From assembly GCF_016008875.1 (NCBI RefSeq), contig NZ_JADTQG010000020.1, forward strand, positions 1 through 64,000: a stretch of DNA of 64,000 nt, read 5' to 3'. This document shows, in pieces, positions 19,437-28,222 of this stretch (within the stretch, counting starts at the first letter, position 1; the number at the start of each line of letters is the position of its first letter). A program made the translations under genes and the position numbers. The stretch comes from Ectopseudomonas mendocina. Its GTDB lineage: Bacteria; Pseudomonadota; Gammaproteobacteria; Pseudomonadales; Pseudomonadaceae. Under the pieces are notes generated by a model. The model saw nothing but the letters and a program-made list of their open reading frames with translations, was not told the DNA's origin and ran no database searches.

Positions 19437-22101
19437 CTATATTAAGCTGAACGAGACACTCATCGGCCCACTACCGCTATGGCCGCGGTACCTCACCTTC
19501 CCGTAATAGGTAAACGCTGCAGCCTTGCCATTTTCGACTTTATTCTCCCGCACGAACAGGTGAATGCCGATACCGAGCTTTTCGTGCTCAATGATTTCTT
19601 TTCCTCGCTTGCTGCTCGATGTGGTTGCGTTTTGGCTCTGCCAGTGAAAGTTCTGCTCATTGAGCCAATGATCTAGGTAGCGATGTTCCTCGATCCTACC
19701 TTGTTTATTCAGGGTCACCAGCAGCACATGGGCACGCTGCTCGGTCAACACGACGTGGCCGACGTTCCAGTTACCGGGGTTGAACTCGACGCCAAATAGC
19801 GCCGGAATCTCCTCACGCTGGAAACGCTCGCCGATTGTCATTTCCAGCGGATCCAACACCGCCTTGAGACGGGCGAAGGTGTGTAACTGCTCGCGTAGCT
19901 CTTCGGTAACGGCAATATCAGCGTAGTCAGGATTGTTAGCACGCAGGAGGTAGCTGCCATCCGCCACCTTGAGAACCATCCGTAACAGGTACTGGTTATC
20001 GCCAGTGGCGTCCTGACGTTCAATAGCCATGGTGGTGCCGGTGATCGAGCCCGCGCTTTTGGGGTTGATCTGTTCGAGCAACAGGTAGTCACCATCGCGG
20101 ATCGGCTGTTTGCCGCCATTCATGGAGTTACCGGAGGCCCGAGCAATAAAGTGTCGTGAGCTATCGAGGCGACCATAGCCCGCCCCAACCAGGCGGTACT
20201 TCACACTGTCGACCGTGCCGGTCTTAAAATGGCCGCAGGCGATTTTCAGGTTGGGGAAGAAGGGCAATTCGGTACCACCGCGTACGGTGACAGGTAGGGT
20301 GACCACCGGGGCTGTCGTAATCGCCTTACGTGCTTCGTAGGAGGCCAATCGAAAGTCCACCAACTCCTGCACTAATTCCGAAAAGCTCTCCAGCTCTGCT
20401 TCAGATACCTGAAAGCGTGGGACAAAACACCCTTGCTCCACAGCGAAGAAGCACTTGCCACTGTTCTTCTGGTTGCCACCGATCCAAGCATTGATCGGAT
20501 TACTCTGCCAGTAGTGCAACCAGGCCGGCGAGCTGCCGTCGACCAATCGCGCCTGTTCCTCTGGCAGATCGGCAAGCAGCGGTCTACGCCGTTGCAAAAG
20601 CTGCCAGGAACGCTTGGCCAAGACAGCTTCACTGGGCGCCGTACGCCAGCCATCCAGCTCCTGGAAGGCTTCCAGCAGAATCATCTTGAAGCTCTTGGTC
20701 ATAGCCGTGGTTTCCAGCTCGCGCAGGAAGGGCCGATGTGTTTTGACCAGGTCACGTTGCGCTTCAGACAAATCGCCCATTTGCTCCAGCAGAGAGAACC
20801 AGCCGCCGAATTGCCTACGCATCTGTTGCAAGCTGGCACCGGAGCGGTAAAACTCGCTCAGTGTTGGCCGCCGACTCAGCCCCTCGCACAATGCCCTGTA
20901 GTGGCTCTGCACGCCGTCGCTATCAAGCGATTTGAGGAAGTCGAGCAGCTGCAGGTCGTAGTTGACGAAGCATCCCTCAGGCAATTCCAAGCGCTGTTCT
21001 GCAGCGGCGTGAGCAAACGCGGCCAGTTGCCTATGGTTCATGCTATTGCCCATCAACGCCTGCGGCTTATGTAGGAAGCTCTGGTGGTTGCCAATAAAAT
21101 CGAGCACCACCAGTTTGTCCTTGCCCTTAGCCTTGCGCAGGCCCCGGCCCAATTGCTGTAGGAAGAGAATCTTCGACTCTGTCGGCCGTAGCATCATCAC
21201 CGTATCGATAGCAGGTAGATCGACACCCTCACTGAACAGGTCGACCGAGAAGATCAACGGCAGTCGACCATCGCTCAGTTGTTCCAGCGCTTCGCCCCGC
21301 GATAGGGTCGAACCGGCATACACGGCGGCGGCTTCGACGCCTTGCTTGCGGAAGAATTCAGCCATGAATTCGGCATGGCGGATCGAAACGCAGAACGCCA
21401 GCGTCCGGCTTTGGGCGTGCGCTCGCCAGGTCTTCAACACATGGCGTGCCCGCCCCAGAGTAGCGAGTTTGTTAGCTAGTTGCTCAGGGTCGAAACGGCC
21501 ATTGCGCCAAGGAATCGACTGGTAATCCACGCTGTCGTCGAAGATGCCGTAGTAGTGGAACGGCGCCAGCAGTTTGCTTTCGATACCGCGGAATAGGTTG
21601 GTCTCGAACACCAGATTGTCGTCGCACAGCGAGAGAATGTTGGAGCAGTCGGTGCGATCCGGCGTCGCCGTCAGGCCTAGCAGGAACGACGGCAGAAAGT
21701 AATTAAGCAGGCGATGATAAGTGGGTGCGGCGGCGTGGTGGAATTCATCAATGACGATGTAATCGAAGTGCTTTGGCGAAAAACGCTCCAGATGCTCGAC
21801 ACGTCCGAGCGTCTGTACCGAAGCGCAGAGCACATCGACCTGACTGTCACGCTGCTGCCCCATATAGAAGCCGACCCGCAGCCCTGTCCGAATACGCACA
21901 AAGGTCTCGGCTGCCTGGTGCAGAATTTCCTCTCGGTGAGCCACGAACAAAATCCGCCGAGCACCAACCTGCTTGGCATCGAATGCAGCTAACCAGGTCT
22001 TACCGAGTCCAGTCGCCAACACTACCAAGCCGCGCCGATAGCGCTCTCGCGGCTCAGAGTCAGAGCTCGCAACGCCTCCCTCTGAATACTCGTCGGCGTC
22101 G
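19437..22101 (-). pseudogene. DUF3427-type DEAD/DEAH helicase, N terminus lost and frameshifted
   Basis: The open frame from 22028 to 19437 encodes 863 residues: VVLATGLGKTW (Walker A), DEFHHA (about residue 96), helicase motifs to about 330, a LexA/S24-like segment near 630 (ASGNSM...DGD) and a DUF3427-type C terminus from about 730. Upstream, another frame reads PPPTPTSIQREALRAL, the natural continuation of such helicases, and joins the main frame only if a duplicated AG in GAGAG (plus-strand 22044-22048) is removed. Still further upstream the sequence changes abruptly into an IS1182 transposase. The usual N-terminal phospholipase-D-like region is absent. An internal start could still yield a shortened protein. 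Confidence 0.75.
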
Positions 22102-22404
22102 GTGGAGGCGCCCGGTCAACCACATCAGCTCGACGTTGCGCTGGGTCTCTCGCTCAAGGCGGCGACTGGACTGGATGCGATTGAGATAGCCGTAGATGTA
22201 GATCTTCAGCAGGACGGCAGGATGGTAAGCAGGCCTACCAGTTTCTGCGGGGACAACGCCCTCGAAACCGAGTTGACCAAGATCGAGTTCATCGACGAAC
22301 ACATCGACCACACGCATCGGGTTGGTATCCGCCACGTAGTCATCCAGGCTCTCGGGAAGCAACACACTTTGGCCTCGATGCTCTCCCTGGATAAAACGCT
22401 TCAT
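22102..22404 (-). pseudogene. IS1182-family transposase, N-terminal fragment
   Basis: About 100 residues from MKRFIQGEHRGQ to ELMWLTGR match the start of IS1182-family transposases as I know them, including IYIYGYLNRIQSSRRLERE. The frame could also start at an ATG at 22434. Immediately after the TGR segment the sequence becomes helicase coding DNA, so the element has lost most of its transposase and its downstream end. The upstream inverted repeat probably lies in 22440-22490 (GCGTTTTTACACAGCC), but I cannot define it. Confidence 0.8.
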
Positions 22405-22440
22405 CGGCATCCCCCACTGATTTGAATCCATCAAATCACA

Positions 22441-22784
22441 GCAAGGTCGATGCCAGCGTTTTTACACAGCCTGGGCCAGAAGCAGCCACGCAGCACGATA
22501 AATAAATCGGTCCCTTTATCCCACCCAAAGCTGTTCGTGTAAGAACTCTGGCAGCCGAAAACTTGGTCATTGAGTCCCGCGGTGGAGCGCTTCTGCTCAC
22601 TGAACCCTCGGGCGCTCAAACAGTGATTGGAAGCGCCCCTCCACGGACCTCTGTACAAATCGGGGTAAAAACAAGGTCTGATTGAAATCAGACCTACCCC
22701 GCCCATAGCCTGCTCGAATTCGCTGACCATTCGCGAGCGGCGATCAAGATGCTGCTCGATTCGCGCACGGGGCCAGCGTACAGA
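22441..22784. other. Non-coding stretch beside the IS remnant, with nested hairpin
   Basis: No gene is supported here. A strong hairpin is present: AGGTCTGAT (22674-22682), loop TGAA, ATCAGACCT (22687-22695), enclosed by GGGGT and ACCCC arms (about 22662-22700). It could be a transcription terminator or part of the IS end. The rest is probably residual IS sequence. Confidence 0.4.
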
Positions 22785-23885
22785 TCATTCACTCGAAACC
22801 ATCAGTTTAGTTTCTGCGTCCAGGATCATCTTTCTGATCAGCTTCACATCCATCCCAACGTTCCCATAGGTAAAGCTCGACTCGACGATCTTCTTCTTGG
22901 ACTTTCTCAGGTCAGGATGGAGATGGTCTGGACCGTAGGGCACCTTATGATGGTTAGCCGAGTCGACTCGCGACAAATTCGTTCCGTCGGGCGCTTGAAC
23001 GTTGTAAGCGTAATTCATGGGGGATACGTACCTGACGATAATGGCCACCCCGGAAGGCCTTCTGGCCGTGATGGCTTGGCCTTGCACTTTCTCAACGGTG
23101 CAGTCGAGCTCCGTTTTGAGGGCCTCGCACGCCAGTTCCAGTGCCTCACTCGCGCTTACTTGCTGGAAGTTGTCGAACATCACCATCCCCCCCAGATGCT
23201 TGGCGACATAGTTCAGCAACGTTGACTGCTCTTGCGCCTCTGCTTCATGTATCGAGCAAAGTTGCAATCCAATTAACAGACCTGAGCCTCCCTGTACCGT
23301 GGTCGTTGACACCCGATCTGTTTCTACTCCGCACACCAAACACTTGCCATTGGATGAAAGCCAAATCGCTCCGTCCACCGCCGTATTTTTACGACGGCCA
23401 TTAAAAAGTCCTTCAAATGAGCGGGTCTCACTGTCGCGCACCTGGCGCCAGGTGCTGAAGCGCTGAGGATAGTCACTATCGTCGATAAGCTTGGAGAGAC
23501 CAGAGTCGTTGATCGGCTTGAGGGTTAATCCGTTTCTCTCAAGAAATACGCCAACGCTGCCGACGTCTAGCAAGTTTTCGGTCTTTAGGTAATAGATCCT
23601 TGCCGCAGGAAACCTGTCGGCAGGTTTGTAAAGGGCGTTGAAATGAAACACTCCCGAGGCCACGTAAATATGAACGTCGTCTGCCCCTTGCATCATCCAC
23701 AGCAGCGTTTCCTTGTCCCGAACCTCAATCGGCAATATCGTTTTTTGCTCGGAAAGGAAATTGCCGCCGAAGACTTGTATCGCGCCATCAGTCGCGCGAC
23801 CATTGAGCTTGAGGGTTATACAGTCTTTAATTACATCGTTTAGCTTCAACGTTAGATCCCACGCCTGTGATTGTCTTGCACTCAA
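22785..23885 (-). CDS. Hypothetical zinc-ribbon protein with TumE-like C terminus
   Basis: Up to 366 residues. The only start near the 5' end is a TTG without a clear ribosome site, so the true start is uncertain and the gene may be truncated. Around residues 180-215 is a possible zinc site, CLVCG followed by CSIHE. The last 70 residues (YAYNVQAPDG...SRVDSANHH...DHLH) resemble the pattern of the TumE/DUF6516 toxin family (Y-x-Y, DG, RxD, HH, HxH). This similarity is by eye only. No partner antitoxin is seen next to it. Confidence 0.55.
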   Translation of the reverse strand: MSARQSQAWDLTLKLNDVIKDCITLKLNGRATDGAIQVFGGNFLSEQKTILPIEVRDKETLLWMMQGADDVHIYVASGVFHFNALYKPADRFPAARIYYLKTENLLDVGSVGVFLERNGLTLKPINDSGLSKLIDDSDYPQRFSTWRQVRDSETRSFEGLFNGRRKNTAVDGAIWLSSNGKCLVCGVETDRVSTTTVQGGSGLLIGLQLCSIHEAEAQEQSTLLNYVAKHLGGMVMFDNFQQVSASEALELACEALKTELDCTVEKVQGQAITARRPSGVAIIVRYVSPMNYAYNVQAPDGTNLSRVDSANHHKVPYGPDHLHPDLRKSKKKIVESSFTYGNVGMDVKLIRKMILDAETKLMVSSE

Positions 23886-24000
23886 GATGGGGGCAGCCAG
23901 GCGACTTTACAAACCGTCTGAATCGCCTCTGATTTTCTATCCTTTTTCTAAGGTCTGCTCCTGGCCGGTTAGCGATCATTGCTATTGCTGGTCCACCCTT

Positions 24001-24021
24001 GTCCTCCCTCACATGGAGGAC
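24001..24021 (+). promoter_or_regulatory. Hairpin over the recombinase ribosome-binding site
   Basis: GTCCTCC (24001-24007) pairs perfectly with GGAGGAC (24015-24021), which contains the Shine-Dalgarno sequence GGAGGA just upstream of the ATG at 24027. In the mRNA the stem would hide the ribosome site and could limit translation of the recombinase. Confidence 0.45.
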
Positions 24022-24026
24022 AAGCC

Positions 24027-24647
24027 ATGAACAGCATTGCCACCTTCAGTCACCAGCCTTAGAACAAGGGGAAGCTAGTCGGGCAGAAAGCCCCGCTCCG
24101 GCTCAGCGATATATGGACCATCCGGTTAAGGCTCCAGATTGCGGAGAGAACCCGGGATCTTGCTCTTTTCGACTTGGCCATCGACAGCAAGCTACGAGCC
24201 TGCGACTTAACCAAACTTCGTGTACGGGACATAACCCATGGAGAACACGTGTCGCCGCGAGCTATCGTGATGCAGCAGAAAACTCAGCGACCAGTGCAGT
24301 TTAAGATCACAGAGCAAACCCGGGCGGCTTTGGCGGTCTGGATACATCAGGCCCAGCTCCGCAGCGAGGATTGCCTGTTTCCGAGCCGGCTGCGAGTCTC
24401 AGATCATCTCTCCACCAGGCAATACGCTCGAATCGTCAAAGCCTGGGTGACCGCCATTGGCCTTGATCCGGCCATGTACGGCACCCACACGCTGCGGCGT
24501 ACGAAGGCATCCCTGATCTACCGCAGGACGAAGAACCTGAGGGCAGTCCAACTCCTGCTCGGCCATACGAAGCTTGAAAGCACCGTCCGATACCTGGGGA
24601 TTGAGGTCGATGACGCCTTGGAAATGGCGGAACAGACCGAGGTCTGA
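24027..24647 (+). pseudogene. Small tyrosine recombinase with in-frame amber codon
   Basis: From the ATG at 24027 the frame reads MNSIATFSHQP, then TAG at 24060-24062, then NKGKLVGQKAPLR and an uninterrupted C terminus to 24647. Relatives of this roughly 206-residue integrase family carry PWNKGKL at this point, so a TGG (Trp) to TAG change is the likely lesion. The downstream part keeps the catalytic signature: THTLRRTKAS, LLGHTKLESTVRYLG. A start downstream (TTG at 24174) would give only 157 residues. It is therefore probably inactive unless the stop is read through. Confidence 0.8.
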
Positions 24648-25062
24648 CCATGGACAGCGACGGTCGAGGCCAGACCGTCGCTGTCCAGCCAGAAGCGGTC
24701 ATAGCAGGGACTTTGTCCCAAGCGTGTGTTTCCTGGCCCTCGTTGATCACAACACGTAGCACCTGTCGCAGCTATCCCCCGGAATCGACCACTCAGGCTG
24801 GCGTAGCGCCAATCTAGCCCCTCCTTTCCAAGAACGCCCTTCAGGGCGCAGCGAAATGAACGTCGTGTAAGGCCCTTGTGAGGCTTTCTAAGTGTGTGAG
24901 CTGTTGCTATCTGCTGGGAATGCTTCAGACGGTAACCGTCTGCTTTTCCAGCTATGGAAAGTTTTAATTGGGCGACGAACGGTATACTGGTGAAAAACAC
25001 AGTATTGGCAGGGCATCGCGAAACTTACCCCAAATTAGCCCACAGTTTTATCCACAGGCAGA

Positions 25063-25266
25063 CAAGATTTATAGGCTTGCGCTTGTGCAGACACCGCACT
25101 ATCTTGTGCCTTAAGCGCTGAGGACGCCTATATGTTGGGTTTCTCAGCGTGGCTACTGCCTCGAAAGAGGGCTGGGCGGAAGGTAAAGTCTGCGAATGAG
25201 TACGTAGAAGTTTGGCGACCGAAACGTACCCATTCGCACCACCAGAGGCCAGACGGTAGTGACCGT
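25063..25266 (+). ncRNA. Candidate structured RNA upstream of the TIR cluster
   Basis: No coding frame is supported, but several stems lie in a row: CAAGAT (25063) with ATCTTG (25101); CGCTGAG (25116-25122) with CTCAGCG (25143-25149); CCTC-GAAA-GAGG, a GNRA-loop hairpin (25159-25170); a 14-nt arm starting GCGAATG (25192-25205) with ACGTACCCATTCGC (25224-25237), 13 of 14 paired; and ACGGT-AGTG-ACCGT (25253-25266). The stretch ends about 125 bp before a three-gene operon on the same strand. The RNA class is unknown and no RNase P, tmRNA or riboswitch signature was recognised. Confidence 0.45.
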
Positions 25267-25391
25267 GCTAGATCCTGATAAGGGTTCACATTGAGCCAAC
25301 AAGTGGCGGAAGCGTCAACTGCTCAACTGCTGAACGGTTCTCCTTCTTAGGGTTTGGTTCTACTGAAACCGGCAACATAGGAGAGCCTATC

Positions 25392-25637
25392 ATGCCAAAC
25401 CCCAAGCAAACGTCCTCGGGCGTTGCCAAGCAGGCGGCGGAAACGCTGCGTAACCCGAATGCCTCGGCCATCGCCAAGAGTCTCGCTGGGTCTGTCCTTT
25501 CTCAGTCCACTTCGTCAAAAGAAACTGGAAAGGCTATGGAGGCGAAAGCGTCTAAGGTGCTCCAGTCCGAGAAGTACAACGAGACTACCAAGGCTCTCGC
25601 TGCCTCAGCCCTCTCTCAGTCCAACAAGAAACGCTGA
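25392..25637 (+). CDS. Small protein with two internal repeats
   Basis: 81 residues, basic and alanine/serine-rich. It contains two related segments of about 25 residues, one near 15-40 and one near 50-75, each ending in A-x-S-x-LSQS, so it arose by internal duplication. There is no signal peptide or membrane helix. A GGAG site precedes the ATG. It is the first gene of a compact operon, 9 bp before a Cas2-fold gene. The function is unknown; a nucleic-acid or partner-binding role is only a guess. Confidence 0.65.
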   Translation: MPNPKQTSSGVAKQAAETLRNPNASAIAKSLAGSVLSQSTSSKETGKAMEAKASKVLQSEKYNETTKALAASALSQSNKKR

Positions 25638-25646
25638 GGAGAAGTC

Positions 25647-25913
25647 ATGGCTGTATATCTCATCACCTATGACCTCAATAATCCCGGGCAGCGGCATAGC
25701 CAGATTCTGAAGGCTGTTAAGGAATACCCTTGGGCCCAGCTCTCAGAATCTTCATATGCCATCGAAAGCACAGCCTCACCTCAACAGGTTTTCAACTCGC
25801 TATCCAGTTATCTGGATAAGAACGACACCCTGTACGTGATCAGTCTGTCTTGTCCTTACTACGGACAAGGTCCTCAAGACGTTAACGATTGGCTATCTAA
25901 GAAGCTCCGCTAG
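25647..25913 (+). CDS. Cas2-fold (SinR/VapD-like) small protein
   Basis: 88 residues. The N-terminal strand YLITYDLNNPGQ, with an Asp at its end, and the pattern of a ferredoxin-like fold (YDLN, then SSYAIES, then DTLYVISL) match the SinR/Cas2-like superfamily, which includes VapD-type endoribonucleases. There is no CRISPR array or other cas gene in the window, so this is not an adaptation protein. An AGGAG-like site precedes the ATG. It sits between the small repeat protein and a TIR protein and is very likely co-expressed with both. Confidence 0.7.
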   Translation: MAVYLITYDLNNPGQRHSQILKAVKEYPWAQLSESSYAIESTASPQQVFNSLSSYLDKNDTLYVISLSCPYYGQGPQDVNDWLSKKLR

Positions 25914-25937
25914 TAAGGCGGACGATGGAGGTGATCT

Positions 25938-26687
25938 ATGGCAGTTAGTCAGGCTGAATTGCTGCGTCGCATGCGTGAAGCGCAACGCAAAGCACAGCAG
26001 CAGTTCAATCGTGAGGTTGATCGGATAAATCGTGAGAACAAGCGCCAACTTGAAGCTCACAATCGTCAGATTGCTGCACACAACCGAAAGGTTCAGGCGC
26101 AGATAAACACCCATAACCACAAGGTTGAAGTGCACAATCGCCGTGCTGTACAGCACAATGCAAAGCTCATTGCTGACCTCAACCGCAGCTTACGTTCGTC
26201 CACGAGCTCACTCCAATACACCGACTCGGAGAGGTGGTTAGCGGATCGGGTACATCAGGCGGTTGCGCTCGCCGACCCGAAGGAATACGACTCGTTCTTG
26301 AGCTATGCCCGAATTGATGGTGCCCAGGTAGCGGGTGAACTGCGGGCTTATTTGGAAGAGCTTGGGGTCGCTGTTTGGTTTGATGAGGTAGCCATTGTTC
26401 CAGGCCGGAGCCAGTCACTTCAGATGGATGCAGGCTTGAGGAAAGCTAGAACCGGTATAGCGCTGTTGACCCCGGCATATCTTACCGGGAGGTTCTGGAC
26501 CGAGCGGGAGCTGGGGGCTCTGCTGAACAAGTCTACTCTTATTCCTGTGCTTCACGGCGTTACGTTTGAAGACGTCAAGCAGTACAGCGGGATACTGCCT
26601 GACCTCGCTGGCTTTACGACTACCCATGATTCTGTTGCTGATATTGCCGAAAAAATTGCAGCGGCTGTTCTTCCTATTGAGGAATAG
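25938..26687 (+). CDS. TIR-domain protein with N-terminal coiled coil
   Basis: 249 residues. Residues 1-90 form a long charged helix with repeating HNR/HNH units, a probable coiled coil for oligomerisation. Residues about 113-235 are a TIR domain: YDSFLSYARIDG, ELGVAVWFDE, then TPAYLTGRFWTEREL, whose Glu in WTEREL fits the NADase catalytic position of bacterial TIR enzymes. TIR effectors in bacteria often deplete NAD+ during phage infection. The gene follows the Cas2-fold gene by 24 bp, and GGAGGTG precedes its ATG. Confidence 0.85.
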   Translation: MAVSQAELLRRMREAQRKAQQQFNREVDRINRENKRQLEAHNRQIAAHNRKVQAQINTHNHKVEVHNRRAVQHNAKLIADLNRSLRSSTSSLQYTDSERWLADRVHQAVALADPKEYDSFLSYARIDGAQVAGELRAYLEELGVAVWFDEVAIVPGRSQSLQMDAGLRKARTGIALLTPAYLTGRFWTERELGALLNKSTLIPVLHGVTFEDVKQYSGILPDLAGFTTTHDSVADIAEKIAAAVLPIEE

Positions 26688-26708
26688 AGCGGTTGCATAT
26701 CTTTGTAA

Positions 26709-26733
26709 GGGGGTGGCTACCGTTAGCCCCCCC
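26709..26733 (+). terminator. Hairpin after the TIR gene
   Basis: GGGGGTGGCTA pairs with TAGCCCCCC shortly after the TIR stop at 26687. The stem is strong but lacks a clear U-run, so it may be a terminator or only an RNA-stabilising hairpin. The remaining bases up to 27246 hold no gene I can support; a second hairpin, GCAGCCCT with AGGGCTGC, lies at 26865-26886. Confidence 0.4.
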
Positions 26734-27184
26734 GCAAAATACGGTTGCCCGCAGTGAAAACCTTCCACTTGCAGACAACTTCGGCGATCAACTAGCAAAG
26801 GTATCTATAGGCTGAATCACCCCTGACTTCGCAAACACCCTTGATGGTTCGCTCCTGGCCGGTAGCAGCCCTGGGCGAAGGGCTGCCTTTGGCCGATTCA
26901 GTTGAAAACAGTCGGCCTCTGGGAGAGCTGCTTTTTAGCAGTTCAAAAAACGCTCAATTCTGGCGTTGCTATGTAAAAACCAAGACAGCTCCGTCTTCTG
27001 CCTTCTGAGCAAGCCAGATTTCAACGTCGCCCCCCTTTCGTGACCCAAATCGTGGAGGGACTTTTTTCAACAGAATCAGTCGAAAGCAGCCGTCATTTGG
27101 CTAAAAAAGCACACCCTGAATCACTGAACCGGTACAGGAAAGCATTTCCACGAAACTCCTGCAGGCTTTCAGTACGAAGAGACG

Positions 27185-27212
27185 TTGATAAGGCACCACT
27201 TTGACGTACAAT
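27185..27212 (+). promoter_or_regulatory. Sigma-70 type promoter of tacAT
   Basis: TTGATA (27185-27190) and TACAAT (27207-27212) are separated by 16 bp and lie 35 bp upstream of the antitoxin ATG. Both hexamers are close to consensus. TacA-type antitoxins usually repress their own promoter, but I did not identify a clear operator. Confidence 0.6.
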
Positions 27213-27246
27213 ACTTCACATCTACCCTGGAGTGGAGACCTTCGCC

Positions 27247-27534
27247 ATGAACACAGCCACAGACACCAAGCAGGAACGGATCAACCTCCGCCTGCAAGAC
27301 AGCGCCAAGAAAACCCTGGAACGCGCCGCGAGCTTCGAGGGCAAGACCGTCAGCCAGTTCATCCTGAACAGCGCACTGGCACATGCCGAGAAGACCATTC
27401 ACGAGCATGAGGTGATGAGCCTGAAGGCGAGCGATGCAGAAGCGTTCTTCGATGCGCTGAGCAAGCCGGTCATGTTCAACAAGAAGTTGGCTGCCGTCCT
27501 TGAGAGTCACGAACAGCGTATCACCAGCCGATGA
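27247..27534 (+). CDS. tacA: Type II antitoxin, TacA/DUF1778 family
   Basis: 95 residues. The N-terminal RINLRLQDSAKKTLERAA is a ribbon-helix-helix DNA-binding segment typical of DUF1778 antitoxins. The C-terminal part (ALSKPVMFNKKLAAVLE) is the region that neutralises the acetyltransferase toxin. The ATG at 27247 is preferred over a GTG five codons upstream. Its stop overlaps the start of the GNAT gene (ATGA), the standard antitoxin-first arrangement. Confidence 0.88.
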   Translation: MNTATDTKQERINLRLQDSAKKTLERAASFEGKTVSQFILNSALAHAEKTIHEHEVMSLKASDAEAFFDALSKPVMFNKKLAAVLESHEQRITSR

Positions 27535-28031
27535 GCGAGCGAGTCGATCTGCTCATCACGCCATTGGCCACCAACCATCACCGAGCCGGCTTCCAATGCG
27601 GCGTAAACGCACTGGACGACTACCTACACAAGCAAGCCGGCCAAGACGTGAAGCGCCGCGTTAGCCGGGTATTCGTCGCCACCACGTTGGAGCAGCCAGA
27701 CGTCATCACGGGTTACTACACCCTTTCCAGCCTGTCGATCGAGTTCGACCAGCTTCCCGAAAAGCTAGCTCGCAGACTGCCCCGCCACCCACTCCCCGCC
27801 GCCTTGCTCGGCCGCCTCGCCATCAGCCAGGATGCTCAGGGTCGTGGCATAGGCGGATTGCTGCTAGCCGATGCCATCAAGCGTACGCTGGCCATCAGCA
27901 ATCAGATCGCAATCTACGCCCTGGTCGTCGACGTCATCGACGACCAGGTTCGGGGATTCTACGAGCAATACGGGTTCTTGCCGCTTGGCTCGGATAGCCG
28001 CCGCTTATTCCTGCCACTGCAATCCTTTTAG
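27531..28031 (+). CDS. tacT: GNAT acetyltransferase toxin, TacT family
   Basis: 166 residues of GNAT fold with the acetyl-CoA-binding loop QDAQGRGIGGLLLADA near residue 103. TacT-type toxins acetylate the amino group of aminoacyl-tRNAs and stop translation; the partner DUF1778 antitoxin directly upstream supports that reading. The pair sits just before the tRNA-Pro attachment site, so it may stabilise the left island. Confidence 0.88.
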   Translation: MSERVDLLITPLATNHHRAGFQCGVNALDDYLHKQAGQDVKRRVSRVFVATTLEQPDVITGYYTLSSLSIEFDQLPEKLARRLPRHPLPAALLGRLAISQDAQGRGIGGLLLADAIKRTLAISNQIAIYALVVDVIDDQVRGFYEQYGFLPLGSDSRRLFLPLQSF

Positions 28032-28180
28032 TCACTCGCCAGGCAGGAGCCCCCCTGCCGGCTCAGCTCACACAAAGTCCCACCGATCCCTCCTCGCGGG
28101 TAGTGACCAACGCAAAAATCACCGGTGGGGCAAAAAGTGGGGCAAAATTCGGAGGCGCTCAAAAACCACCAGACATAAAA

Positions 28181-28210
28181 AAATCCAGTCACCTCTAAGT
28201 GACTGGATTT
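28181..28210 (-). terminator. Rho-independent terminator of tRNA-Pro
   Basis: AAATCCAGTCAC and GTGACTGGATTT form a perfect 12-bp stem with a 6-nt loop. On the minus strand it is followed by seven T, directly downstream of the tRNA-Pro 3' fragment. This is probably the native terminator of the tRNA gene and marks the original chromosomal flank. Confidence 0.7.
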
Positions 28211-28222
28211 CTTGAGGTTTTT

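Noticed and set aside
25063..25290. Retron msr-msd RNA or RNase P RNA
   Set aside because: No reverse transcriptase gene is nearby, and none of the conserved RNase P blocks can be seen.
25647..25913. CRISPR adaptation (Cas2) gene
   Set aside because: The fold is Cas2-like but there is no array, no Cas1 and no other cas gene in the window.
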